Positions 37,301 through 45,923 of a stretch of DNA of 64,000 nucleotides are shown piece by piece. The stretch's first letter is position 1; each line of letters begins with the position of its first letter. The stretch comes from Pseudochrobactrum sp. sp1633 (GTDB lineage: Bacteria > Pseudomonadota > Alphaproteobacteria > Rhizobiales > Rhizobiaceae). The DNA lies in the NCBI RefSeq assembly GCF_030376605.1, contig NZ_JARRAE010000015.1:1-64000 (forward strand), read 5' to 3'. Made by a program: the position numbers and the translations under genes. A model generated the notes under the pieces. That model saw nothing but the letters and a program-made list of their open reading frames with translations. It ran no database searches and was not told where the DNA came from.

Positions 37301-37437
37301 ACCGGAAATGAGACATTCGGATTGGTATTGACCGGCAATTTGGTAAACGCGATCCATCCGATCACGATCAGGACAATGAAGAGAACAATGGTTGGCACCG
37401 GCTTGCGGATTGCCCAGGCAGAAATATTGCTGGTCAT
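34348..37437 (-). CDS. RND efflux transporter, HAE1 (AcrB-like) permease
   Basis: Inner-membrane proton-driven multidrug exporter, about 1029 residues with twelve helices and two large periplasmic loops. The proton-relay Asp pair is in GILVDDAIVEIENIERH (TM4). The C-terminal half has 'GIVCKNSILMVDYAIECRK'. I used the ATG at 37437. A GTG at 37452 overlaps the adaptor stop codon (GTGA) and would add five residues. It works with the adaptor encoded just upstream. No outer-membrane channel gene is adjacent, so a shared TolC-type channel is expected. Confidence 0.93.
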   Translation of the reverse strand: MTSNISAWAIRKPVPTIVLFIVLIVIGWIAFTKLPVNTNPNVSFPVVSVVVTQASAAPSEMETQVTRRIEGVVSGIAGVNHLRSVIADGVSTTTVDFRIGIDPDRAANDVREAVAQIRSELPQTIQEPVVTRVDTDGGAILYYMLSAPQMSAVDVSWFVDDTVTRELLTVAGVQKVQRLGGVTREIRITLKPERLLAFGVSADQVNSALRDLNVNVPSGRGTIGGREQSVRTIASAKSVEELSALTIVLPGNRWVPLREIATVQDGSSEARSFSRLDGKPVVGFSVSRAKGYSDTVVADGVAARLDDIRKLHTGIEIRELSSTVKYTLQSYNNAITALVEGAALTIAVVFLFLRNWRATLIAAVAMPLSILPTFAAMYYLDFTLNSISLLALTLVIGILVDDAIVEIENIERHVHMGKRPYLAALEASDAIGVAVVATTLTIVAIFAPVSFIGGAVGQYFKQFGLTVAIAVLFSLVVARLLTPLMAAYLLQPHAAVSGHAGSSALGKWYLGILDWTLRHRIATFAMVAAIFAGSVYLMTLLPTGFLAQSDVDNSQVRVTLAPGTRLDETARVSDDIVDRLLQRPEVKDVLATASDSVSEFTLLINLKPREERGMSQKEFEAVVRPIFTAVPDVRFTFTAEGGGKEVSVALIGNNGEDLTRAARELEVQMRALPELANVVSSEPLSAPELHVKPRFDEAARLGVSPSAIGIVARIATLGETDSNSAQFNLGDRQIPIRVLLESSARSDLDMLRNLKVSTASGKPVPLTSVAEITFGSAESRVERLDRKRLIEVEANLNHGATLGSALEAIAKLPAYQNLPEGVSQVEYGNAEYMAEMFNSFGLALLTGILMVAAVLVLLFKDFLQPLTILIALPLSIGGAAIALLLYGAALDLSSVIGILMLMGIVCKNSILMVDYAIECRKEGLDRHAALLKAGITRVRPIVMTTIAMVAGMIPAAIGIGGDAGFRAPMAIAVIGGLITSTALSLIFVPVMFTAMDDLNNWASKKLKKLSSVTESDREAGEQVLNKQES

Positions 37438-37448
37438 CTGAAATACTC

Positions 37449-38594
37449 TCACGGAATCCGGGCAGGAACAGGCGTAACAGTTTCGCCGTCACGCAGCAGC
37501 GGGCCTGCCTTTTCAACAATATGCTCGCCGGTGCTCAGGCCGGAACGAACCTCCACTTCTCCGCCCCTGCGCAGGCCGAGCGTCACTTTTCGTATTACGG
37601 CCTTGCCGCCAACCACAACAAAGACTGAAGCCTCAGACGGTTTGGCATCATGCAAAAAGGCGGAATTATTGATGAGAATTGCTTCTTTTTTGGCAAAAAC
37701 CACATCCGCTCTGCCAAAAGCACCAGAAAAAGGCGGCATCTGCTTTCCGTCGACAGAGATAAACACCGTGCCCAGCCGCGTCTGGCGGTCGATTTTCGGT
37801 GATACCAGCCGGATATGGCCGCTGGCGGACTTACCGTCCGGTAATCTCACCTTTGCGGGCTGGCCCGCCTGCAGCAGAAGCAGTTCACTCTCCGGCACCT
37901 CTGCCGCAAACTCGATTTCACCGTCGCGGATAAGGCTGACAAGCGCGCCGTCACCGGCAAGTGCACCAACGCGGGCATTGCGCTCAGAAACAATACCACT
38001 GACAGGCGCATAAAGAACCGCCCGCTCTCTCTCGCTTTGTGCTTCGGCCAATTGCGCTTCCGCCTGCACAAGTTCTGCTTTTGCTACCCCCACGCTTTGC
38101 TCGGCGATGTTCAGCGCAGACAATTTGTCATCATAGGACTGCTCACTTACAGCCCCGTTGGTGCGTAGGCGTTTTGTCCGCTCCAGATTGGACTGCGCCT
38201 GCACTTGTGTTGCTTCCTGCTGTGCCAGCCATGCGCGGGCACGGGCAACGCGGGCCTCTGTCTCTTTGAGCTTGATATCCAGTTTCACAGTATCCAGCCG
38301 CACCAGCACCTGTCCGGCTTTCACAAAGTCCCCTGCTTCAATCTCAACCGCAGCGATACGCTGATCTTGCAGCGTTGTGGCGACAGACACTTCCTCGCGC
38401 GGCACAAAAAGCCCGTTAAAAGCCAGCTTCCATTCTGCCACCCTTTGGCTGGCAATCACGGTTGAGACAGTCCGGCCCGCTGCCGGTATCTGAGTGCCCG
38501 CAATCGCTGCATCTGCGCGGGTCTCCTTCGCAGTCACCGTCAACAACAGCGGCAGAGAACAGGCAATGGCTGAGAGGTACAGCAGAAACCTCAT
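37449..38594 (-). CDS. RND efflux periplasmic adaptor (membrane fusion protein)
   Basis: 381 residues with an N-terminal signal or membrane segment. It has the lipoyl/barrel-sandwich motif 'EVSVATTLQDQRIAAVEIEA' split around an alpha-helical hairpin (about 115-195, rich in Ala, Gln, Glu and Arg, coiled coil). A beta-barrel segment follows with 'FAAEVPESELLLLQAGQPA'. It links the RND pump to an outer-membrane channel. Translationally coupled to the pump gene. It is divergent from the ECF sigma gene; whether it exports a siderophore is not known. Confidence 0.92.
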   Translation of the reverse strand: MRFLLYLSAIACSLPLLLTVTAKETRADAAIAGTQIPAAGRTVSTVIASQRVAEWKLAFNGLFVPREEVSVATTLQDQRIAAVEIEAGDFVKAGQVLVRLDTVKLDIKLKETEARVARARAWLAQQEATQVQAQSNLERTKRLRTNGAVSEQSYDDKLSALNIAEQSVGVAKAELVQAEAQLAEAQSERERAVLYAPVSGIVSERNARVGALAGDGALVSLIRDGEIEFAAEVPESELLLLQAGQPAKVRLPDGKSASGHIRLVSPKIDRQTRLGTVFISVDGKQMPPFSGAFGRADVVFAKKEAILINNSAFLHDAKPSEASVFVVVGGKAVIRKVTLGLRRGGEVEVRSGLSTGEHIVEKAGPLLRDGETVTPVPARIP

Positions 38595-38778
38595 GTGTCG
38601 ACACCCTTTAGGTTTGTAAGGTCAGAAATCCAAAGACTTCACAAACAGCATGTCTGTTAAGTTTCAGCAGAGGTAATATACAAACCCTGCGAAACACCGG
38701 CTGCTGCGTGATATTTCATCGCGTATAAACCGGCATTGTACCTTCCATTTTCTGATCAGTATTTTTCACTATTAAACA

Positions 38779-38793
38779 TGATTATTTTAGTAT
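38779..38793 (+). promoter_or_regulatory. Degenerate iron-responsive operator upstream of ECF sigma 1
   Basis: TGATTATTTTAGTAT resembles the perfect TGATTATTATAGTCA site at 43308 in front of the second sigma gene, differing in the last half-site. It lies 39 bases before the ATG. Confidence 0.45.
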
Positions 38794-38831
38794 AGTATTA
38801 TATCCATTGAAACTTTGCACAGACACACGCC

Positions 38832-39359
38832 ATGAATATCCGATCAGCCAACAACCATGAAGAATTGATGTCCGCCTATTTGCGGCAGTTAAAATGGCTG
38901 CGTGACATGCTCAAAAGGCGCACCCGTTCGCATGAGTTGGCGGATGATGCATTGCAGGAAACATGGCTGCGCCTGACAAAGATACAGGATAAGACCTGTG
39001 AGGTTCGCGATCACCGTGCTTTCATTTTGCGCGTTGCAAATAACATAGCGATTGACCTGCTGCGCAAAGAACAGCGCCATTACAAAGCCTGCCTGAGTGA
39101 CGAGGAAATTTTAAAAGCGGTTGCAGATTCTACCCCCTCACCGGAGATCTTCACGATTGACCGCGATCAGTTGCGGCAGCTGGTTTTGGCGCTGTTGCAA
39201 TTACCGGAAAAGCCGCGCACAGCCTTGCTGCTGGCGCGCTGTGATTGCCTGACCCATTATGAAATTGCGCAGCGTTTGGGCGTTTCAGAAAGTATGGTCG
39301 CACGCTATCTCGCACAGGCTTTGCGGCATTGCCGCGATCATTTTCGCGGGATCAGCTGA
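38832..39359 (+). CDS. FecI-type ECF sigma factor (module 1)
   Basis: 175 residues. Sigma region 2 spans about 10-80 ('ADDALQETWLRLT', 'NIAIDLLRKEQRH'), and region 4 spans about 115-170 with the helix-turn-helix 'YEIAQRLGVSESMVARYL'. FecI-like factors switch on receptor genes when the cognate TonB receptor binds substrate. It is followed six bases later by its anti-sigma partner and then by a TonB receptor with a signalling domain. Confidence 0.92.
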   Translation: MNIRSANNHEELMSAYLRQLKWLRDMLKRRTRSHELADDALQETWLRLTKIQDKTCEVRDHRAFILRVANNIAIDLLRKEQRHYKACLSDEEILKAVADSTPSPEIFTIDRDQLRQLVLALLQLPEKPRTALLLARCDCLTHYEIAQRLGVSESMVARYLAQALRHCRDHFRGIS

Positions 39360-39365
39360 ACTGTG

Positions 39366-40322
39366 ATGACAGATAAGAGCCAATATAAAACAGATATAAC
39401 CTTAAGCGATGAGGCAATCGACCGGATTGTGCAATTGAGCTCAGGGCGGGCAACAGCGCAGGATCATGCGCAATTTGCAGACTGGCGCCGCCAGAGTGCC
39501 GATCATGAAATGGCCGCACGTGAGGCGGAAGCGCTCTGGCATGGCATTGGCACAGCCGGTAAAAGCATCCGCAAATCTGCCAAGCAAAAGCACTACACAC
39601 GACGCACAATACTCGGATTTGCCGGTTTGTTAGCCGGTGGCGCAGCTTTACATCAGACGGGCCTCATCGGGCCGCGCCTCTATGCCGATTATACGACCGG
39701 CATCGGTGAGCAACGCACAATCACTCTGGCCGACGGATCTACGATATTCCTCAATGCCTATACAGCACTGTCCGTAGAGATGGGTGAAAAAGAGCGGCGG
39801 CTCACTCTGCATGAGGGGCAGGCTCTGTTCACCGTTGCTAAAGATGCTGCACGGCCATTTATTGTTGCTGCACAAAACGGGCAGACCCGCGCTTTAGGCA
39901 CAGTCTTTGATATTGATATCAAGCCACAGCAAGTTGTGGTCACCGTAGTAGAGGGCACTGTCAGTGTCACAGCGGATATGACGCAGGCAGCAGCAAACAG
40001 CAATATAGTGGTGATGCAGGCCAATTCACGCATCAGCTATCAGGACACCGCTTTCACCTCTGCGGCTCAAGATGTGGATTCCGACATAGAAACCGCATGG
40101 CGCAGAGGCAAGCTGATTTTCAACGCCAAACCGCTCGGTGATGTGGTTGCTGAGATTGAACGTTACCGTACAGGTAAAATTATCATTGCAAACCGGCATT
40201 TGCGCTCACTGCAAGTGACCGGCGTTTTTGATCTGAACCAGCCGGAAGAGATTTTGCAGGCGATTGAAACCACCCTGCCGGTATCCGTGACAAGACTGCC
40301 TTTTGTGACAATTCTGCGTTGA
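39366..40322 (+). CDS. FecR-family anti-sigma factor / signal transducer (module 1)
   Basis: 318 residues. The N-terminal cytoplasmic DUF4880-type domain binds the sigma factor ('LSDEAIDRIVQLSSGRATAQ', 'FADWRRQSADHE'). A twin-arginine motif, YTRRTILGFAGLLAGGAAL (about 80-98), leads the single membrane helix. The periplasmic FecR domain carries 'TITLADGSTIFLNAYTALSV' and 'ALGTVFDIDI'. It relays the state of the receptor's N-terminal domain to the sigma factor. The start is the ATG at 39366; a GTG lies three bases earlier. Confidence 0.92.
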   Translation: MTDKSQYKTDITLSDEAIDRIVQLSSGRATAQDHAQFADWRRQSADHEMAAREAEALWHGIGTAGKSIRKSAKQKHYTRRTILGFAGLLAGGAALHQTGLIGPRLYADYTTGIGEQRTITLADGSTIFLNAYTALSVEMGEKERRLTLHEGQALFTVAKDAARPFIVAAQNGQTRALGTVFDIDIKPQQVVVTVVEGTVSVTADMTQAAANSNIVVMQANSRISYQDTAFTSAAQDVDSDIETAWRRGKLIFNAKPLGDVVAEIERYRTGKIIIANRHLRSLQVTGVFDLNQPEEILQAIETTLPVSVTRLPFVTILR

Positions 40323-40344
40323 AAAACAACATCTTTCAAATTCA

Positions 40345-40359
40345 TGATAAAAAATATCA
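40345..40359 (+). promoter_or_regulatory. Iron-responsive operator (TGA-N9-TCA) upstream of receptor 1
   Basis: TGATAAAAAATATCA matches the iron-responsive operator TGA-N9-TCA bound by RirA in Rhizobiales, within the longer palindrome ATGATA-AAAAA-TATCAT. It lies between the FecR gene and the receptor gene. Confidence 0.6.
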
Positions 40360-40479
40360 TATTTTTACATTTTACCGGTGCAAGATCAGCCATGTCGTTT
40401 CGTCTTTAAAATATGAGACCGGAATTACCGCCTTTAGCGGAGGCCGGAATGTGTCATATTGGTAAGGCGGAATAATTTC

Positions 40480-43206
40480 ATGCAGGCTATCATAAAGGCG
40501 AAAAAGCACTCTTCGTCTCAACGTACACAAAAGACCGGACTTCTGGCTTCGGTTGCGTTCATTGCAGTGCTTGGCACCGGATTGCCGATGATTGCCCATG
40601 CGCAGACCACTGTATCCCAGACAATCAGTTTCAATATCCGCTCTCAAAATCTGGGCTCTGCACTCGCCGGTTTTGCCGACCGTGCCGGTCTCAAACTGCT
40701 GATGCAATCCAATATAGTATCCGGCAAGACAAACCCTGCGGTGCAAGGCACGATGACACGGGAACAGGCATTGGGCAGACTGCTGTCCGGCTCCGGCCTG
40801 AATTACTCCATTCAAGGCACAACGCTCACAATTCATGACCCTGCAGGTAATGCCCGTCCCGTCGCTGCGCCGGATGGCGGTATAGTGCTCAATACAATTA
40901 CCGTTACCAATGGCGGTGCAATCGCTGCCGCTGAAGCGCCATATCACACAGCAGCGCCGACCTCTTATATTTCAGAGCAGACGATTGAGCGTTTTCGCGG
41001 CGCAAGCCCTGCTGATATTTTCCGCGGTACACCAGGCGTGATGTCCGGTGAAGCCCGCAACGGTGCCGGTGCGATTGATGTGAATATCCGCGGTATGCAG
41101 GGCATGGGGCGCGTAGCCACCACCATCGACGGCGCAGAAAATGCCATTAATGTCTATCAGGGCTATCAGGGTATTTCGAACCGTACTTTTGTTGATCCCG
41201 ACTTCCTCGGCGGCATTGATATTCAGAAAGGCTCCGATGCTGCTTCCAGCGGCATTGCCGGTACCGTTGCCATGCGTACAATTGAGGCAGGTGATATTGT
41301 CAAGGAAGGCAACCGCTTCGGCCTGCGTGTCAAAGGCGGTTTCGGCACCAATTCCAGCAAACCGGTGACGGATACAAAAGCAGGCTATGAAATTATCAAT
41401 AGCGGTTACCCCGGCGATCTGCAGCCGGAATTCGATCATCTCTATGTACCAAGTGTTAAGAGTTCGGATGACACCATGAACCGTCCGGCTTTTCTGAAGC
41501 CGACCAATGGTTCAGGCAGTATCGTTGCGGCAATGCAGGATGAAAATATTGAACTGCTGGCAGGCTATGCCTATCGCGAGCGCGGCAATTACCATGCCGG
41601 TAAAAACGGCCCTGCTGCCGGTATTGCCAATCTCGGCGGGATGAGCGTATGCAGTTTTCTTTGTAACTTACCCAATCCTGAATACAGATGGTATCCGCAA
41701 TATATTGAGAACACAGGTCTGGCCAATTACCGCCCCGGTGAGCAGGTTCTCAACACCCAAATGGCAACGAAATCCCTGCTGCTGAAGGGCAAGGTCATGT
41801 TCGGCGACGGCCATAGTATTCAGCTTGGCTACACAGGCTTTGAAAGCAAGGCTGGTACTTTTAAGGCTAATGCTTTGAGTACACTCGGACAACAAGCCAG
41901 ACAACAGCGCCTGACGACAGATATAGAAGCACACACCGGAACATTTAAATATCGCTGGGATCCTGAAGAGAATGACCTGATTAATCTCAAGGCCAATCTC
42001 TGGGGTACGAAGCTGAAGCAACGCAATCCGGTTGACTGGCTGCCGGCAAATGCGCCGGTCGACTTTAAATCCGGACCCGATCTGTGGACATGGGGCGGCG
42101 ATATCAGCAACCGTTCACAGTTCACGACTGCCTATGGTGATTTTGATATGACCTATGGCGCGTCTTACAAAGAAGAAGATACCAAGCCGACAGAAGGAAC
42201 AAGGAAATGGGACACATTTCTTGATTTACGTGACGGCACCCGTAAAGAAGCCGCAGCCTATATCAAGACAGCGTATAAACCGGTTGACTGGCTGACGGTC
42301 AATGGCGGCCTGCGCTATTCCCATATGTGGTCACGCGATCGCAGCCGCACAAAATATGTTCATCCTGATATGGTTTACGGCAAAGCGCGTTTCAAACAGG
42401 GCGGCTTCAGCCCGTCATTGGGCGTAACAATCGAGCCGTTTGAAGGCGCACAATTCTACACCAATTATTCCAGCACCTTACGCGCGCCGAGCATTATGGA
42501 GGCCGTGTCCGCTTTCAATATGACCGTGAATGAAGATGCAAAGGCAGAGCGTTCCAACAATTGGGAAATCGGTGCAAACTTCATTCAGGACGACCTGATT
42601 ACCGGTACAGATCGTGCAATGCTCAAACTGGGTTACTTCAACTGGGATGTAAAAGATTACATCGCCCGCGAATTCCACAGATATGCGAACTCTGCGAATG
42701 TGCGCATTTTCAATATTGACCGCGCCCGTTTCTCCGGTCTTGAAATGTCGGCCAATTATGCGCTCGGCGGTTTCGAAGCCACACTGGCTGCCAATTATTA
42801 TCTGAATGTGGAGTTCTGCCGTACCGCTGAAACCTGTGAAAACAAATCTCTCTATGCCGACTATGCCACCAATCACGTACCGCCTAAATATGGTATAGAC
42901 CTGACCCTGACCCAGAAATTACTGGATGATGCACTCACGGTCGGCGGCCGCATTTCCTATACCGCATCGCGTGCAACCGGCCACGGTGATGTCACAGGAC
43001 AAGGCATGTCGCAGTTTATCACGATGATCAACTGGCAACCTTACACACTGGTTGATGTGTTTGCTGAATATAAAATCAACGACACTTATACCGCCAGTGT
43101 GCGCGTGGAAAATCTGACAGACCGGTTCTATGTCGATCCGCTCAGCCTTGCGCAGCAACCGGGACCCGGCCGGACATTCTATGCATCTCTGACAGCCAAT
43201 TTTTAA
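40480..43206 (+). CDS. TonB-dependent outer-membrane receptor with STN signalling domain (HasR-like, module 1)
   Basis: 908 residues. A signal peptide of about 41 residues is followed by an STN (FecA-type) signalling domain at about 47-119. The plug (about 150-260) has DVNIRGMQGMGRV and the quoted repeat YQGYQG. A 22-strand barrel ends in the Phe-terminated SLTANF, the Bam recognition signature. The plug pattern resembles haem/haemophore receptors (HasR), so haem or haem-protein uptake is the likeliest substrate, but this is not proven. Cysteine pairs (CSFLC, CRTAETC) probably sit in extracellular loops. The ATG at 40480 has AAGGCGG nine bases upstream. Confidence 0.9.
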   Translation: MQAIIKAKKHSSSQRTQKTGLLASVAFIAVLGTGLPMIAHAQTTVSQTISFNIRSQNLGSALAGFADRAGLKLLMQSNIVSGKTNPAVQGTMTREQALGRLLSGSGLNYSIQGTTLTIHDPAGNARPVAAPDGGIVLNTITVTNGGAIAAAEAPYHTAAPTSYISEQTIERFRGASPADIFRGTPGVMSGEARNGAGAIDVNIRGMQGMGRVATTIDGAENAINVYQGYQGISNRTFVDPDFLGGIDIQKGSDAASSGIAGTVAMRTIEAGDIVKEGNRFGLRVKGGFGTNSSKPVTDTKAGYEIINSGYPGDLQPEFDHLYVPSVKSSDDTMNRPAFLKPTNGSGSIVAAMQDENIELLAGYAYRERGNYHAGKNGPAAGIANLGGMSVCSFLCNLPNPEYRWYPQYIENTGLANYRPGEQVLNTQMATKSLLLKGKVMFGDGHSIQLGYTGFESKAGTFKANALSTLGQQARQQRLTTDIEAHTGTFKYRWDPEENDLINLKANLWGTKLKQRNPVDWLPANAPVDFKSGPDLWTWGGDISNRSQFTTAYGDFDMTYGASYKEEDTKPTEGTRKWDTFLDLRDGTRKEAAAYIKTAYKPVDWLTVNGGLRYSHMWSRDRSRTKYVHPDMVYGKARFKQGGFSPSLGVTIEPFEGAQFYTNYSSTLRAPSIMEAVSAFNMTVNEDAKAERSNNWEIGANFIQDDLITGTDRAMLKLGYFNWDVKDYIAREFHRYANSANVRIFNIDRARFSGLEMSANYALGGFEATLAANYYLNVEFCRTAETCENKSLYADYATNHVPPKYGIDLTLTQKLLDDALTVGGRISYTASRATGHGDVTGQGMSQFITMINWQPYTLVDVFAEYKINDTYTASVRVENLTDRFYVDPLSLAQQPGPGRTFYASLTANF

Positions 43207-43307
43207 GGCTCGCAGGGACAAACAGACCGCTATGCCGTCGGGTCACACTCACCGGCATAGCCCCTGCCCGTATCTGAAGCGAAGATTTATGCCTTGCAAA
43301 ATAAACT

Positions 43308-43322
43308 TGATTATTATAGTCA
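43308..43322 (+). promoter_or_regulatory. Iron-responsive operator (TGA-N9-TCA) upstream of ECF sigma 2
   Basis: TGATTATTATAGTCA, inside the larger palindrome CTTGA-N9-TCAAG (43306-43324), fits the RirA operator consensus. It lies 66 bases before the sigma start. Confidence 0.65.
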
Positions 43323-43387
43323 AGATTTATTCTATCGTCATTGCCTGTCGAGCCGGACGCATATGCTTTCAGAAAACGGTTACACAG

Positions 43388-43888
43388 ATGTGGGATCTCC
43401 ATCATCTTTTTAAAAAACATGCGCGTGATATTATACAATCATTACGCCGCAGAGGGCTTCCCGAAGAAACGGCTGCCGATCTGACGCAGGATACTTTTTT
43501 ACGCGTTTTGGTCTCGCCGCCTGCGGAAAGCAAAACCACCTATAATCCCGCTGCCTACCTGTTCAGAATTGCGCGCAACCTCGGTACAGATCATCAGCGG
43601 CGGGAGGGTTTGCTGCGCAAAGTTGATCTTGCACCCGAAGATTTTTTGGCCATTGCTGACCCCTCTCCCTCACCGGAAAAACAGGTCTATGACCGGCAGA
43701 AACTGATGCTGGCACAACAGGCTTTGCAGGAACTGCCCGACCGAACGCGCAAAGCATTCGAGATGCATCGTATGGATGAGATGACCATTGCGGCGATTGC
43801 AGCGGAACTTAATCTCTCCGTGGGCAGAACATGGACCCTCATCAGAGATGCCTATGAATTTATTGACAGCCGCCTGACCGGACTGTGA
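43388..43888 (+). CDS. FecI-type ECF sigma factor (module 2)
   Basis: 166 residues from the ATG at 43388 (MWDLHHLFKKHAR); the frame is open to 43232, but that region contains the iron operator. Region 2 includes 'AADLTQDTFLRVLV' and 'YLFRIARNLGTDHQRRE'. Region 4 includes 'MTIAAIAAELNLSVGRTWTLI'-like helices. It is the paralogue of the sigma gene at 38832. It precedes a FecR gene and a second TonB receptor. Confidence 0.9.
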   Translation: MWDLHHLFKKHARDIIQSLRRRGLPEETAADLTQDTFLRVLVSPPAESKTTYNPAAYLFRIARNLGTDHQRREGLLRKVDLAPEDFLAIADPSPSPEKQVYDRQKLMLAQQALQELPDRTRKAFEMHRMDEMTIAAIAAELNLSVGRTWTLIRDAYEFIDSRLTGL

Positions 43889-43904
43889 CAAATTTCCCCA
43901 TTAA

Positions 43905-43942
43905 CTGAAAATTAACCGCGCTCATTCGTAAAGAGAAATGAG
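43905..43942 (+). promoter_or_regulatory. Putative ECF-sigma promoter before FecR 2
   Basis: CTGAAAATTAACCGC...TTCGTAAAGA...ATGAG. The same layout (CTGAATATT...ATCCGC...CTCGTAAAGA...ATGAG) recurs at 44945-44984 before receptor 2. The shared TCGTAAAGA looks like a -10 element with CGT. Confidence 0.4.
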
Positions 43943-43973
43943 ACAGTAATTTATCCGGACAGGCTTTGAACGC

Positions 43974-44930
43974 ATGACCAATTCCGCTGATGAGACACAG
44001 GAAGCACAGCGTCTGTTTCGTGAGGCAGCCGATCTGGCTATCCGTCTGCAAAATGACCCCGTTAATCCGGTCTCCGTCGATATGATTAAAACATGGGTCA
44101 CCCGCAGTCCCGCCCATGCAGCGGCTTGGGCGCGTGTGGCTGCCATCCACGGTATGACCGGCACGCTGTTCACAGAAAACCGGAAAATACCAGAGAAAAA
44201 CAAACTATCCCGCCGCAATTTCATTGCCGGAACCACGCTCGGCCTTGGAGCCCTGACCACCGGCGCGCTGACAATGCCGCATCTGTGGCTGCTGTCGCAG
44301 GCCGATCACATCACCTCCACGGCAGAGATCAGGGACATTCCCCTGCCTGACGGCAGTCTCGCCACGCTGGGGCCTGACAGTGCAATTGCCGTTGATTTCT
44401 CTGAGCAAGACCGCCGTATCGGACTGCTGTCCGGCATGGCGTATTTTCAGGTTCAGCCGGACAGCACAAGGCCTTTTACCGTCTCAACCGGCCCTATGCA
44501 GGTCACAGCATTGGGCACAGCTTTTGATGTTTCTGCAGAAAAAGGCTTTCTCTCTGTGGCCGTCGCGCATGGCACAATTGAAGCCAGAACCGGCAAACCG
44601 GCAAGCGAAAAGCTGGAGGCCGGTACGTGGCTTACTTTTGACAGTGCAACCAGCCGGATTACCCGTGGCGAACAGGAGCCATCACAAATTGCAGCATGGC
44701 GCTCCAATATGCTGTTTGCGGAAAATGAAACCGTTGCCGCCCTTTGTGCAAAGATTTCACGCTGGCAAAACGGGCGTGTGATTATCGCTGATCCTTCACT
44801 CGGATCGCGCACGGTCAGCGGTGTTTTTGATCTTAACGACCCTGATGCAGCCATTGCAGCGGTTGTCCGGCCTTTTGGTGCAAAGACACGGAAAATTGCC
44901 TCTTTGCTGACAATTGTCTCCTCCGTATAA
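43974..44930 (+). CDS. FecR-family anti-sigma factor / signal transducer (module 2)
   Basis: 318 residues, paralogue of the module 1 protein. The N-terminal sigma-binding domain includes 'VTRSPAHAAAWARVAAIHG'. The twin-arginine motif LSRRNFIAGTTLGLGALTTG precedes the membrane segment (about 77-96). The FecR periplasmic domain shows 'DIPLPDGSLATLGPDSAIAV' and 'ALGTAFDVSAE'. FecR proteins have been reported to be translocated by the Tat machinery, which the RR motif here supports. It is followed by the second receptor. Confidence 0.92.
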   Translation: MTNSADETQEAQRLFREAADLAIRLQNDPVNPVSVDMIKTWVTRSPAHAAAWARVAAIHGMTGTLFTENRKIPEKNKLSRRNFIAGTTLGLGALTTGALTMPHLWLLSQADHITSTAEIRDIPLPDGSLATLGPDSAIAVDFSEQDRRIGLLSGMAYFQVQPDSTRPFTVSTGPMQVTALGTAFDVSAEKGFLSVAVAHGTIEARTGKPASEKLEAGTWLTFDSATSRITRGEQEPSQIAAWRSNMLFAENETVAALCAKISRWQNGRVIIADPSLGSRTVSGVFDLNDPDAAIAAVVRPFGAKTRKIASLLTIVSSV

Positions 44931-44944
44931 AATATGAGTAAAAA

Positions 44945-44984
44945 CTGAATATTTTTATCCGCCACTCGTAAAGAAGAATATGAG
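44945..44984 (+). promoter_or_regulatory. Putative ECF-sigma promoter and degenerate iron operator before receptor 2
   Basis: CTGAATATTTTTATCC contains TGA-N9-TCC (44946-44960), a degenerate version of the iron operator. CTCGTAAAGA and ATGAG follow, as in the site at 43905. Confidence 0.4.
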
Positions 44985-45917
44985 GGTGTTTTATCGTGCA
45001 GAAAAAACGCCTGTAATGATTGACCGACGGAGTGAGCAGGCATGACAGGCGCCACCAAACAAGCGGAACGACACACCAAATACAGCAAAGCCATGATAGC
45101 CGCTTTGCTGGCGACAACGGCAATGATAACCGGCGTGGTTCTGACAGCAACCAGCTTCAATGCACAGGCACAGCAACAGACAGGCTTCAATATTCCCTCC
45201 GGTCCGCTCAACCGTGCACTCGCAGCCTTTGGCAGCCAATCCGGCACCCAGCTATCCTATGAACCTGCTGTTGTGCGCGGGAAATCTTCTCCGGGAATTT
45301 CAGGTGCAGCCACCAAGGAGCAGGCACTGGCGCGGATTTTGCAGGGTTCCGGCCTGACCTATAATTTCACCGGCACAAAATCCGTATTGATTGCCGAGCG
45401 CCTTGCCTCAAGCACCGGCGGCGCTGCACCGGATGGCAGTATCACACTCAACACGATCACCATTACCAATGGCAGCTCGATTTCCGCAGCGGAAGCGCCC
45501 TATGAAACGGCAGCACCAACCACCTATATTTCCGGCGAAACAATTGAGCGCTATCGCGGCTCCAGCCCTGCGGATATGTTCCGTGGCACACCCGGTGTCA
45601 AATCCGGTGAAGCACGCAATGGTGCAGGATCAATTGATGTCAATATCCGCGGCATGCAGGGCATGGGGCGCGTATCCACGACCATTGACGGCGCGGAAAA
45701 CTCTGTCACCGTCTATCAGGGTTATCAGGGTGTTTCCAACCGCACCTATGTTGATCCTGACTTTATTGCCGGTGTGGAAATCAACAAGGGGGCGGACACC
45801 GCTTCATGGGGCAATGCCGGTTCGGTCAGCATGCGCACGGTCGGTGTGGAAGATATTGTTAAAGACGGTAATCACTGGGGTATCCGCGTTAAAGGCGGGA
45901 TTGGCGGCAACACATCC

Positions 45918-45923
45918 AAGGCC
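45918..45923 (+). other. Inferred frameshift site in receptor 2
   Basis: AAGGCC; one surplus G relative to the reading frame that matches receptor 1. It is not a homopolymer or short tandem repeat of the usual phase-variable kind. Confidence 0.6.

Noticed and set aside
45391-45920. N-terminal 177 codons of the second frame in receptor 2
   Set aside because: Out of frame with the receptor plug encoded in the other frame. Only the part after about 45922 is genuine in this frame.
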